DNA from: Fischerella sp. CENA71
GTDB taxonomy: Bacteria > Cyanobacteriota > Cyanobacteriia > Cyanobacteriales > Nostocaceae
DNA: 64,000 nt
Direction of reading: 5' to 3'
Assembly (NCBI GenBank): GCA_024239075.1
Contig: JANBVI010000044.1
Span: 1-64,000, forward strand
Made by a program: the position numbers and the translations under genes. This document shows positions 10,646 to 21,200 of this stretch, one piece after another. The notes below the pieces were generated by a model. It worked only from the letters and a program-made list of their open reading frames with translations. It was not told where the DNA came from and ran no database searches. How positions within the stretch are numbered: the first letter of the stretch is position 1; each line of letters starts with the position of its first letter.

Positions 10646-11974
10646 TTATGAAATAGCGGTAGATAGGTTATTGAAACTATTGCCTTGATAAACTTTTTGA
10701 ATCACCTCAGCTAAACGCTTCATAGCAGTTTCGATTTGTTCATCGCTGGCTGTTAGGCTGATACGAATACATTGATATTTGTGTGACCAATCTTCTTGCA
10801 ACCCTAGAAAGAAAAACCTTCCAGCCACAACAATCACACCTACTTGCTTGAGTTCTTCGTATAAATCTAAGTCACTTATAGGTAAATTATCGAGCCACAA
10901 CCAAGCAAACATTGCTCCTTCGCCCCAATGTAGAAACCAAGGTAAATCTTTGGGCATTTCTTGGTCAAGTTTGGCTTCGAGAAGTGAAATTTTATTTTTG
11001 TAAAAGGGTCTGATAACTTCTGTAGATATGTATTCAATAGCACCAGAATTAATAGCGCGAGCTGCGATCGCTTGTCCATAATGAGAGGGATGGAGACATA
11101 AATTCGTCTGAAAAGATTGGAGAACTTGAATGGTTTTAGAGTCTGCGATCGCAATACCAATCCGCTCCCCTGGCAAACCCACTTTTGAGAAACTCATGCA
11201 ATGTACAATATTCTCACCAAATATGAGTTTCATTTCCTTAAAATTTATTCCTGGAAAAGGAGGACCATAAGCAGAATCTATGAACACGGGGATATTGTAG
11301 GGTTTAGCGATATCTACAATTTTTTGGATTTCATCGTTAGATAAGATATTGCCTGTGGGATTACAGGGACGAGATAAGAGGATACAGCCTGTATTTTCTG
11401 TAATTACTAGATTGCTGAAATCAGGATGATACTTGAACCTATGAGCTTTGGTATCAATATCTAAAGTTGGTTTATAAGAGATTAACGCCTCTGGTGCGAT
11501 AGAGATTCCGTCATAACCTGTGTATTCAGGACTCATCGGTAAGACAATTTGCTTTAAATCTCCGTTCCTTGCGTAGCCGCCAAAAGCATTAGCAGCATAG
11601 AAATAAAGCATTTGACTACCAGGAGTAATCAAGATATTGCTTTCATTTAAAGAAAGTCCGTAGCGACGATTAAAATCGTTGGCGATCGCTTGAATTAATG
11701 GGGTGTAACCCTGACTTGAACCATAACGACAAACTATTTCACCATACTCCGAACTAGCTAAAAGTTCTGCCGTACAGTCACGCCACATCTGTTCAACTTT
11801 CGGCAAAAGCACTGGATTTCCAGCACTTAAATTAATAAAATCTTGCTTTTGATTGGTTTGTAGTGTTTTCATAATGTCTTTCGCTATCGCCTTAACACCT
11901 GTCAGGCTCGACATTTGAACGCCAATTTGAGATAAGTTAGGTATCATAAAAGTTATTCTATAAGTTTTAATCAT
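10646..11974 (-). CDS. AvtA-like PLP aminotransferase (valine-pyruvate aminotransferase family) within the NRPS operon
   Basis: 442-residue fold-type I aminotransferase resembling E. coli AvtA along its length: NLSAGNP near the N-terminus, ITPGSQMLYFY, SRPCNPTGN, the PLP-lysine motif SFSKVGLPGER near residue 261, and GAMFAWLWL. It lies between apnB and apnC. Its ATG shares a base with the apnB stop (TAATG), so expression is probably coupled; a second Met at residue 10 (11947) is a possible start. In the Hph pathway the 2-oxo acid made by HphA/HphB/HphCD needs a final transamination. I infer that this enzyme supplies homotyrosine or homophenylalanine to ApnC, since a housekeeping valine aminotransferase would not be expected here. 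Substrate specificity cannot be read from the sequence. Confidence 0.9.
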   Translation of the reverse strand: MIKTYRITFMIPNLSQIGVQMSSLTGVKAIAKDIMKTLQTNQKQDFINLSAGNPVLLPKVEQMWRDCTAELLASSEYGEIVCRYGSSQGYTPLIQAIANDFNRRYGLSLNESNILITPGSQMLYFYAANAFGGYARNGDLKQIVLPMSPEYTGYDGISIAPEALISYKPTLDIDTKAHRFKYHPDFSNLVITENTGCILLSRPCNPTGNILSNDEIQKIVDIAKPYNIPVFIDSAYGPPFPGINFKEMKLIFGENIVHCMSFSKVGLPGERIGIAIADSKTIQVLQSFQTNLCLHPSHYGQAIAARAINSGAIEYISTEVIRPFYKNKISLLEAKLDQEMPKDLPWFLHWGEGAMFAWLWLDNLPISDLDLYEELKQVGVIVVAGRFFFLGLQEDWSHKYQCIRISLTASDEQIETAMKRLAEVIQKVYQGNSFNNLSTAIS

Positions 11975-14900
11975 TAAAATAGTAATTGCTGCCTTACCTC
12001 TTCCTGTGATAACTGCTCCACCTCTTGCAAAATTCTTGCTAAATCATCATTTTCTGCTTGCTGAATTTGTTGCTCGCTCACTTTTTCCGCCAGTTCAGCA
12101 ATGGTGAAATTTTCAAACAAATAACGTAAAGGAAAATCTAAATTAAAAGCCTCTTTTAAGCGAGAAACTACTTGAGTAGCTAGTAAAGAATGCCCTCCCA
12201 AGTCAAAAAAGTTATCGTGAATTCCCACCTGCTTTAACTTTAAAACCTCAGTCCAAATTGTGGCTAATTCTTGTTCAATTTCTGTGCGCGGAGCAACAAA
12301 ATCAACCTCTATATTTCTTTGATTGCTGTCAGGAGCAGGCAAAGCGCGGCGATTGAGTTTCCCATTAGGAGTGAGAGGGAATTTATCAAGAAATACGAAA
12401 ACAGCAGGAATCATGTAATCTGGTAGCTTTGCCTTGAGGAAGTTTCGTAAGCTGCTAGTAGTTAGTGAATTATTTGTTGCTACCAAATAGGCTACTAAGA
12501 ATTTATTTCCTGGTTCATCTTCCCGCGCCATGACTACAACTTGTTTGAGGTCAGGATGTTGACCTAAAATCGCTTCAATTTCTGCTAATTCAATGCGAAA
12601 ACCACGGATTTTAACTTGTGTATCAATTCGACCGATAAACTCCAGGTTGCCATCCGGTAAACGGCGGACTAAATCTCCGGTTTTGTAAAGTATATCTCCT
12701 GCAATAAAAGGATTAGGTATAAATTTTTTTCTGGTTAAATTTGGTTGATTTAAGTAACCTCTAGCAACACTTGTACCACCTATATAAAGTTCACCAAATA
12801 CACCAATTGGGACTCTATTTAAATTCTCATCCAGTATATAAACTGTCCTATCGCCGATGGGTTTACCAATAGGAACTGAATGGAGATTTTCAGCAAGTTG
12901 TTGAGGAACCGGATAACAACAGCTAAGAATTGTACATTCCGAAGGGCCGTAACCATTAATTATTTGCGTTCCTGGTAATAGTTTTAATGCGCGCAGAACA
13001 TGATTTACAGAAAGAGCTTCTCCCCCAACGAGGAGTTGTTGAACATCTAACAATCCTGACGGTATTGTATCAATCATCAAATTGAATAAGGCGGAAGTTA
13101 GCCAGATAATATTAACTTTTTGTTCTTGAATAATCTGGCTTAAGCCTTCTGGTGTAGGAATGTTTTCGGGATAAAGCACACAACGTCCACCATAAAACAA
13201 TGGTGTCCAAAGTTCTAGGGTTGACATATCCCAAGAAATTGATGAATTTTGTAGCCAAACTTGCTCTGCATCAAGGTGAATACAATCAATCCCAAAAATA
13301 ACGCCAATGAAGCTACGATGAGCAACTGCTGTACCTTTTGGTTTTCCCGTTGAGCCAGAAGTATAAATGATGTAAGCTAAATTTTCTGGATTAACTCCAC
13401 TGGATAAATTCTCTTTGTTATATTCGGCTATTTTTTCCCAATCAGTGTCAAGCTTCACTACCATTTGATTATTAATCGGTAGTCTATTTTGTAAATGAGT
13501 TTGTGTTAATAATATAGGTGCTTGTGCATCTTCCAGCATGAACGCTAATCTTTCGATAGGATAAGCTGGATCTAGGGGAACGTAAGCCCCTCCCGCTTTG
13601 AGAATACCGAGTATTCCGATTACCATTTCTAAGGAACGCTCAACGCAAATTCCCACTTTGACTTCTGGTTTAACTCCTAGTGAAAGCAAATGATGAGCTA
13701 ATTGATTGGCACGGTTATTTAATTCCCGATAAGTTAAATGTTGTTGTTGATATACAACTGCTATGGCATCAGGACTTTTTTCTACCTGTTCTTCAAATAA
13801 AACATGAAGACATTTATAATTAAAATAATTTGTTTGTTGATGATTTTCTAGTAAAATTAATTCTTTTTCTTCATCGGCACTGAGTAAAGATAATTGAGAA
13901 ATATATTGTTGTAAGTTATCTGCCATCCCTACCAGCAATGTTTGGAAATGCCCAATCATGCCGTTAATTATTTGTTCGTCAAAGCAGCTAGAATCGTAAA
14001 CAATCCTACCAGCCAGTTGTGAACCGGGATTAATTACTACTGTAATAGGATAATTCGTGCGTTCAAAACAACTAATATGACTAATATCTAAAGCTTTTTG
14101 AGTTTCTTGTTTAGCAGAATCTAGCGGATAATTTTCAAATACTAAAATACTTTCAAAAAGTTGTAATCTGGTCGGTATATCACTTAATTGTTGAATTTCT
14201 GCAAGCGAAAAATAAGCATATTGTTCTTGTTCTAATGCTTGGGTTTGTAATCGCTTAAGCCAGGGTAATAATTCAGTCTTAGCTGTTACTTTTGCCCGGA
14301 TAGGGAGGGTGTTGATAAATAGCCCCACCATTGACTCTACTTGCTCAAGCTGCGGTGGACGACCGGATACAGTTGCACCAAACACTACATCGCTTTCTCC
14401 ACTGTAACGAGAAATTAGTAACGCCCATGCTCCCTGCACCAAATTATTCAAAGTTAAATGGTGCTGTCGCGCTGCCAATTGCAATTTTTCAGTTACCGTT
14501 TGAGATAATTGAAAGCGTTGCTCCTTATATGTTTGTTTCCCTCTGTTCCCTCCTAATGAAGTGGGAACTTCAAACCCCTGGAGAGTTTTGCTCCAAAAGT
14601 GCTTTGCTTGCTCAATATCCTGTTGCTGTAACCATTCAATGTATTCTCGATAGGGGCGAACTCCTTGAAGGCGTAAATTTTCGCCTCGCTGATTTGCTTC
14701 ATAAAAAGCCAAAACTTCTTTGAGGACAATCTGCATTGACCAGCCATCAAAGAGGATATGATGATGACTCCAGATAAATTGGTATCTCTGCTCTTCTAGC
14801 TGAATGATGGTAAAACGCATTAGAGGTGCTTGAGCCAAATCAAATCCCTTTTGGCGATCGCTTGACAAAAACTCCTCTAAATGGTCCTGCTGTTCATCAG

Positions 14901-15183
14901 GTGTTAAATGTCGCCAGTCCAGTTGCACCCAAGGAAGATTCACTTGCTTACTCACCATCTGCAAGGGCTTTTCTATCTCTTCCCAATAAAAAGAACTGCG
15001 TAAAACAGAATGTCGCGCCACAACCTGTTCCCAAGCTTTTTGGAAAGCAGAAAAATTCAATTCCCCAGAGAGAATGCAAAGTAACTGCTCAAAATAAACT
15101 TCCGATTCTGGTGCATAAAGGGTATGAAACAACATCCCTTGTTGCATCGGTGAAAGTTCATAAAGGTCTTCGATATTTTGCAT
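11974..15183 (-). CDS. apnB: Anabaenopeptin synthetase ApnB-like NRPS, single C-A-PCP module (1069 aa)
   Basis: One elongation module. The C domain starts at the N-terminus (LSPMQQGMLFH) with HHHILFDG near residue 145. The A domain has TSGSTGKPKG, YKTGDLVRR near 834 and KIRGFRIEL, and the PCP has FFDLGGHSLLATQ near 991. There is no epimerase, methyltransferase or thioesterase. My hand-read pocket is approximately D-M-L-W-L-G-G-I-L-K, a hydrophobic pocket resembling Val/Ile types, which agrees with the branched residue usual after D-Lys in anabaenopeptins; this code is not certain. It is 48 nt downstream of apnA. The spacer contains TTGACTG/CTGTTGA-type short tandem repeats. The stop codon overlaps the start of the aminotransferase. 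Confidence 0.92.
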   Translation of the reverse strand: MQNIEDLYELSPMQQGMLFHTLYAPESEVYFEQLLCILSGELNFSAFQKAWEQVVARHSVLRSSFYWEEIEKPLQMVSKQVNLPWVQLDWRHLTPDEQQDHLEEFLSSDRQKGFDLAQAPLMRFTIIQLEEQRYQFIWSHHHILFDGWSMQIVLKEVLAFYEANQRGENLRLQGVRPYREYIEWLQQQDIEQAKHFWSKTLQGFEVPTSLGGNRGKQTYKEQRFQLSQTVTEKLQLAARQHHLTLNNLVQGAWALLISRYSGESDVVFGATVSGRPPQLEQVESMVGLFINTLPIRAKVTAKTELLPWLKRLQTQALEQEQYAYFSLAEIQQLSDIPTRLQLFESILVFENYPLDSAKQETQKALDISHISCFERTNYPITVVINPGSQLAGRIVYDSSCFDEQIINGMIGHFQTLLVGMADNLQQYISQLSLLSADEEKELILLENHQQTNYFNYKCLHVLFEEQVEKSPDAIAVVYQQQHLTYRELNNRANQLAHHLLSLGVKPEVKVGICVERSLEMVIGILGILKAGGAYVPLDPAYPIERLAFMLEDAQAPILLTQTHLQNRLPINNQMVVKLDTDWEKIAEYNKENLSSGVNPENLAYIIYTSGSTGKPKGTAVAHRSFIGVIFGIDCIHLDAEQVWLQNSSISWDMSTLELWTPLFYGGRCVLYPENIPTPEGLSQIIQEQKVNIIWLTSALFNLMIDTIPSGLLDVQQLLVGGEALSVNHVLRALKLLPGTQIINGYGPSECTILSCCYPVPQQLAENLHSVPIGKPIGDRTVYILDENLNRVPIGVFGELYIGGTSVARGYLNQPNLTRKKFIPNPFIAGDILYKTGDLVRRLPDGNLEFIGRIDTQVKIRGFRIELAEIEAILGQHPDLKQVVVMAREDEPGNKFLVAYLVATNNSLTTSSLRNFLKAKLPDYMIPAVFVFLDKFPLTPNGKLNRRALPAPDSNQRNIEVDFVAPRTEIEQELATIWTEVLKLKQVGIHDNFFDLGGHSLLATQVVSRLKEAFNLDFPLRYLFENFTIAELAEKVSEQQIQQAENDDLARILQEVEQLSQEEVRQQLLF

Positions 15184-15231
15184 AATTACCTCTGGAGAGT
15201 TGACTGTTGACTGTTCGCTGTTGAGTGTTGG

Positions 15232-18200
15232 CTACTTGGTTTTGTTGAGTTTGGCTAGGAATTTATCTAGCTGTTTTTGATTGAGTTTGGCTGCTGAAAA
15301 GTCTGAAGGAGTATAACTTTGAGAATCTTTTGATTGACAGTGAGCAATTAGGTTTTTTAATACTTCCATAAATCCTGAAGCTAACCGTTCAATGGTGTCT
15401 CGCTTGTGAATTTTCTCGCTATAAGCCCAAGTCATTTCCAGTTTTCCTGCACGAATAAAGCCGCTTATTCCTAACAGATGACTACGTTGATTAAGTAAGC
15501 TTTGTTCAGATTTGAATTCTTTAGCTAAACCCAAAACTTCAGATGCTTTGATAACTTGGTCGAATTGTCCCAGGTAGTTAAAACTAATTTGTGCTACGGG
15601 TAGGGACTGTAATTTTTCCCGAATTGTGGTGTTTTCGTGCAAATATCGCAATACACCATAACCAATTCCTCGGTTGGGGATGCGCCGCAGTTGTTCTTTG
15701 ATTGACTTTAAAGCTTCTCCTGGATGCTCAATTTCTCCTAGCTGTAAGCCAACGGGGAATAATGTCGTAAACCAACCAACAGTCCGCGATAAATCTACAT
15801 CGTCAAATAAATCTTCCCTGCCATGTCCTTCTAAATCAATTAGTAAACAACTTTCGCCTGTCCACTGTGTAAAACTTTGTACTAAGGCAGTCAACAACAC
15901 ATCATTAATTTGAGTGTTGTAGGCAGAGGGTACATCTTGTAAGAGGGCGCGTGTCTGTTCTTCATTTAAAGCCAGCGACACAGACGCAGTTGAGGCTACG
16001 GTGTTATTTTCTTTACTAGAAGGATAGTCTACTGGTAAAGCTGTGACTTGAAGACTAGACTGAGTTAGCCAGTAATCCAACTCTTTGACGGCCTGTGTTT
16101 GGGCGTATTCTGTCAGGCGATCGCTCCAATATTGCCAAGAAGTTGTTTTAGCTGGTAATTTAATAGCCTCACCCCGACTAATTTGTTGGTAAGCAGTAGC
16201 TAAGTCTTCCAATAAAATCCGCCAGGAAACCCCATCAACTGCTAAGTGGTGGATGATGAAGAGTAAATAACTTGGTTGATTCTTGCCTAATTGAAATAAT
16301 GTAACTCGTGCGATCGCTCCTGTAGCTAAATCCAAACTAGCTTGGAGTTCAGCATCTTTAGTTGCGATCGCTGTTTGCTGTTCTGCTGGCGAAAGCTGCG
16401 ACAAATCAAAGACGCTCAATGGTACATCCTGGGTAGCAGCGTTAATTTGCTGCCAGTTTTCCCCTTCCTGCACAAACCGCAAACGCAAAGCATCGTGATG
16501 CGCTAACAACTGTTGTACTATTTGCTGCAATAGTGCAGGTTGCACATCTGACGGCACTTCGAGCAGTGCAGACTGGTTAAAGTAATGGGATTCGGGTAAT
16601 TTCTGCTCGAAAAACCAATGTTGAATCGGTGTCAATGCTACAGAACCAGTTACTAACCCTTGTTCGGCGTTGATTTGGCGAGTGATACCTGCTACAGTCG
16701 CTAACTCTGCAATGGTTTGGTATTTAAATAACTGTTTAGCAGCAATTTGGATACCTGCTTGGTTAGCTTTGGAAATTAACTGAATACTGAGAATAGAATC
16801 TCCACCCAGTTCAAAGAAGTTATCGTGGATGCCAACATTTTCTACTCTTAAAACTTCCGACCAAATCTCCACTAATTTCTCTTGTATCAGTGTGCGAGGA
16901 GCAATAAATTTATCTTCGGCACTGCGAGAAAAATCGGGTGTAGGTAGAGCGCGGTAGTCTACCTTTTGGTTGGGAGTCATCGGTATGCTTTCCAGCACCA
17001 TGAAGGCAGCCGGAATCATGTAATTCGGTAGTTTCTGCTTGAGGAAATCGCGTAATTCATTGGTGCTTGGTTGCGGTTTTCGGGGCACAACGTAAGCTAC
17101 AAGCCGCTTTTGTCCGGGGGTATCTTCATGAGCAATGACAACAGCTTGCAATACTTGTGGGTGTTGTCTCAATACCGCTTCAATTTCGCCCAATTCGATG
17201 CGGAAACCACGAATCTTCACCTGATTGTCAACTCTACCCAAGTATTCCAGCTTCCCATCCTTGCAAAATCTGACTAAATCCCCAGTTTTATATAATCTCC
17301 TGCCTTCTGCCTCCTGGTCACTGAGCGTAGCCGAAGTGCTGCCTTCTGCCTTCTCAATAAATTTCTCTGCTGTTAGTTGAGGACGTTGCCAATATCCTCT
17401 AGCTAATCCTGTTCCACCGATGTGTAGTTCACCAGGAACGCCTATCGGTACAGGTTGCTGATATTGGTCTAAAACATAAACCTGAGCATTACTGATGGGT
17501 CGTCCAATGCTAATAGAGGTGGCTGTTGGGCTTAAGCGTTCTAAGGTGCTGACAACCGTTGCTTCTGTAGGCCCGTAAGTATTGAATAATTCGGGTACTG
17601 GGGAAAGATGAGCAACACAACTATGCCAATGCTGCACTTTTTCTAGTTGAACTGCTTCACCCCCAATAATCACAGTTCTCAAACCTTGAGGAATGGGAGA
17701 ATCTTGGGGCTTAAGTTCCGCTACTAACTGATGCCAGTATGCTGTCGGCAAATCCAAAACAGTTAACTGCCATTTTTGACAACACCGCCAAAAATCCTCG
17801 CTGGAGTTGAGTATTTCTTCGGTGCGTAAAACTAAGGTTGCACCTACGCACAAACAAGGGAATATTTCTTCGATTGATGTATCAAAGCAAACAGATGCAA
17901 ATTGCAGAACTTTATCGCTGGTCTTGATGCCATATTCATCAATGGCAGTGATGACAAAATTCATCAATGAGCGATGTTCAATCGTTACCCCCTTGGGTTT
18001 ACCTGTAGAACCGGATGTGTAGATAATGTAAGCCAGGTTATTTAGTTGAACGTCGCTAATTGGGTTGGCTGTACTTTGTGGCGCGATTAATTCCCAATCT
18101 GTATCTAAACAAATTGTTTTTCCGGTATAACCTAGCAATTTATCTTGGAATTTATCTTGCGTCAGCAAAAAGCCGAGTTGCGTATCTGTGAGAATCTCAG

Positions 18201-21200
18201 CGATTCGCTCTTGGGGATAAGCAGGGTCAAGGGGAACGTAAGCACCGCCAGCTTTGAGAATGCCGAGTAAGCCAGCGATCGCGTCTAGGGAACGCTCAAC
18301 GCAGATACCAACTAGAGTTTCTGGTTTGACTCCTAAACTTTGCAAATAATGGGCTATTTTGTTGGCGCGATCGCTCAATGCACGGTAAGTTAATTTCTGC
18401 CCATCCTGCTCTACAGCTACAGCATCCGGTGTTAACTCTACCTGAGCCTCAAACAACTTATGGATACACTGTATCTGCTTATATTTCCTAGCTGTTTGAT
18501 TCCATTCCCCTAGCAATTTTTGTTGAGATGGAGTGACCAGAGGTATTTGACCAATTTGTTGTTCTGGGTTAGCTACCATCTCAATGAGTACCTGTTCATA
18601 CTGCTCTAGCATCGCTTGGATGGTTTCAGCATCGAACAGGTCGCTGTTATATTCCAAAACTAGGGTAATTCCTTTTGCTCCTGTTTTCGCACCGTGCTGT
18701 ACGCTTTGTTCAAATCTTGGGATGACTAGGAAATCAAGATCGAACTTGGCAGATTTGTTACTAGCTGGTTCCTGCAAGGTGATGTCCAAGCCTGGGAAAT
18801 TCAAATGCGGCTTGGCGGAATTATGGAAGCTGAACATCACTTGGAACAGGGGATTGTGGCTCAGGTTGCGAACTGGTCTAATCGCTTCTACAACTTTATC
18901 GAATGGTACGTCTTCGTTGGCGTAAGCTTCCATTGTTACTTGGCGTACACGTTCAAGCAATTCCCGCACTGACGGATTACCTGAAACATCTGTGCGTAAC
19001 ACCAAGTTATTGACAATCATGCCAATTATCTTCTCGATTTGGTGCATCCGGCGATTGGCAACAGCAGACCCGATAAAAATATCGTCTTGTCCAATGTAGC
19101 GGTGCAACAGGATGATAAAAGCTTCCAGCATCGTCATAAATAAGGTCACGCCTTCTTTATGGCTAAAAACTCTCAAGGATTCGCACAAATCAACGGGAAG
19201 TTCCATCCTGACGTGATCGCCATTGTAAGTTTGCTCTTTTGGTCGCGGGCGATCGTAAGGTAATTCCAACAGTGGCGGAATACCTGCTAACTTTTGTTGC
19301 CAATATGCTAATTGGGCTTGAGCTTCTGGGGTTTGCGCCCATTCACGCTGCCAAGAAGCAAAGTCAGCAAACTGGTAACTGAGTTCAGGTAATGGCGACG
19401 GTTTACCCGCCAAGAAAGCTTCATACAGTGCTACCAACTCACTCAAAAAGACGTTAAATGACCAGCCATCATGAGCCATGTGATGCTCAACATGGGTAAA
19501 TATATGTTCCTGGTCGCTCAACTTAAATACAGCCCACTGAATTATTGGTAGTTGCGTTAGGTCTAGGTGTGTGAGAATTTCTGCATCTACTAACTTTTGT
19601 GCTTCTATTTTCCTCTCAGATTCAGGAATATGCCGGAGGTCAATTACTTTAAAAGCGACTCCTTCATGTGGGTGAATTACCTGATATAATCTACCGTTCA
19701 CCTCTTGATAAGTTGTGCGGAAGATTTCATGACGCTTGACAATCTCATCAAGAGCAAGTTTTAGTGCTTCAACATTCAGGGGGCCTTTAAATTCCATCGT
19801 TGACTGGAATTGGTAGGCACTATTTTCTGGTGCTAATTTATGGACGAAGTAAATTCGCTCTTGAGAAAAGGAAACTGGCACAAGTCCTTGATGGGAAATC
19901 CGTTTGATGGGAGGACGTTGCCATTGCGATTCTTCGCCACCTTGGGCAATGAGTTGCGCTAGAGAGGCGATCGTTGGGTGAGTAAATATCTGAGGAAAGA
20001 ATAACTCGACCGAGAAAACATCGCGCACACGAGCCAGCATTTGAGTTGCAATGAGGGAATGACCACCCAGATGGAAAAAATTATCGTTGACTCCAATTAC
20101 ATCAAGCCCCAATAACTGCGACCAGATACCAGCTAACTTCTCTTCAATTGGATTACGAGGCGCAACAAAGATTTCTTCTAAATCGGGGCGTGTGCGTGTC
20201 GGTGCGGGAAGATTGCGGCGCTCTACTTTGCCATTGGGGGTAAGGGGCAAGGAGTCGAGAATCATAAAAGCTGCTGGAATCATATAAGCGGGCAGCTTTT
20301 CTTTGAGAAAGTGGTTTAAGGTAATGCTATTTGCTGCTGATTTTTGATGAGGAACAATATATGCAACAAGCCGCTTATCACCAGGAATATCTTCACGGAC
20401 GATTACAACTGCCTGCTGTACATCTGGATGTTGGCTCAAACGTGCCTCAATTTCTCCTAACTCAATGCGGAAGCCGCGAATTTTTACCTGATAGTCAACT
20501 CGCCCCACAAACTCAATGTTGCCGTCTGGTAAATAACGTGCTAAATCGCCAGTTTTATATAATTTTGCATTATCAAACGGATTAGGAATGAATCTTTGCT
20601 CAGTTAACTCTGGACGATTTAGGTAGCCTCGTGCCAAGCCATCGCCGCCAATATATATTTCGCCAGGTGTACCAACAGTAACTGGTTGTAGTTCAGAGTT
20701 AAGTATATATACTTGTGTATTGGATATTGGGCGACCTATGGGTATATTTGTGGTTCCTTCTGGTACATCCTTAATTAGATGCCAACAAGAGAATGTTGTA
20801 CTCTCCGTTGGACCATAAACGTGCAGCAATCGCTGTGGCGCGCCATTGTCCAGAACTGCTTTGACCGACTTAGGATCTACAGCTTCGCCACCAAATAGCA
20901 AATGACGTAAGTTTTTAAATGTCTGGGGAACAACGCTAGCGAACTGATTAAATAAAGCAGTAGTTAAAAATAATACGGTAATTTTTTGCTCGCGGATGTA
21001 CTCTGCAAAATGCTGGAGTGACAGCACAACATTCTGAGGAACTCCCACCAAGGTAGCCCCATGCAGCAGAGATCCCCAAATCTCGAAGGTGGCTGCATCA
21101 AATGATGTGTTTGAAGCTTGAGCTACGCGATCGCTTGCCTCTAACTGCACATAATCAGTGTTGCATACTAGCCGATTTACAGCCCGATGCGGTACAGCAA

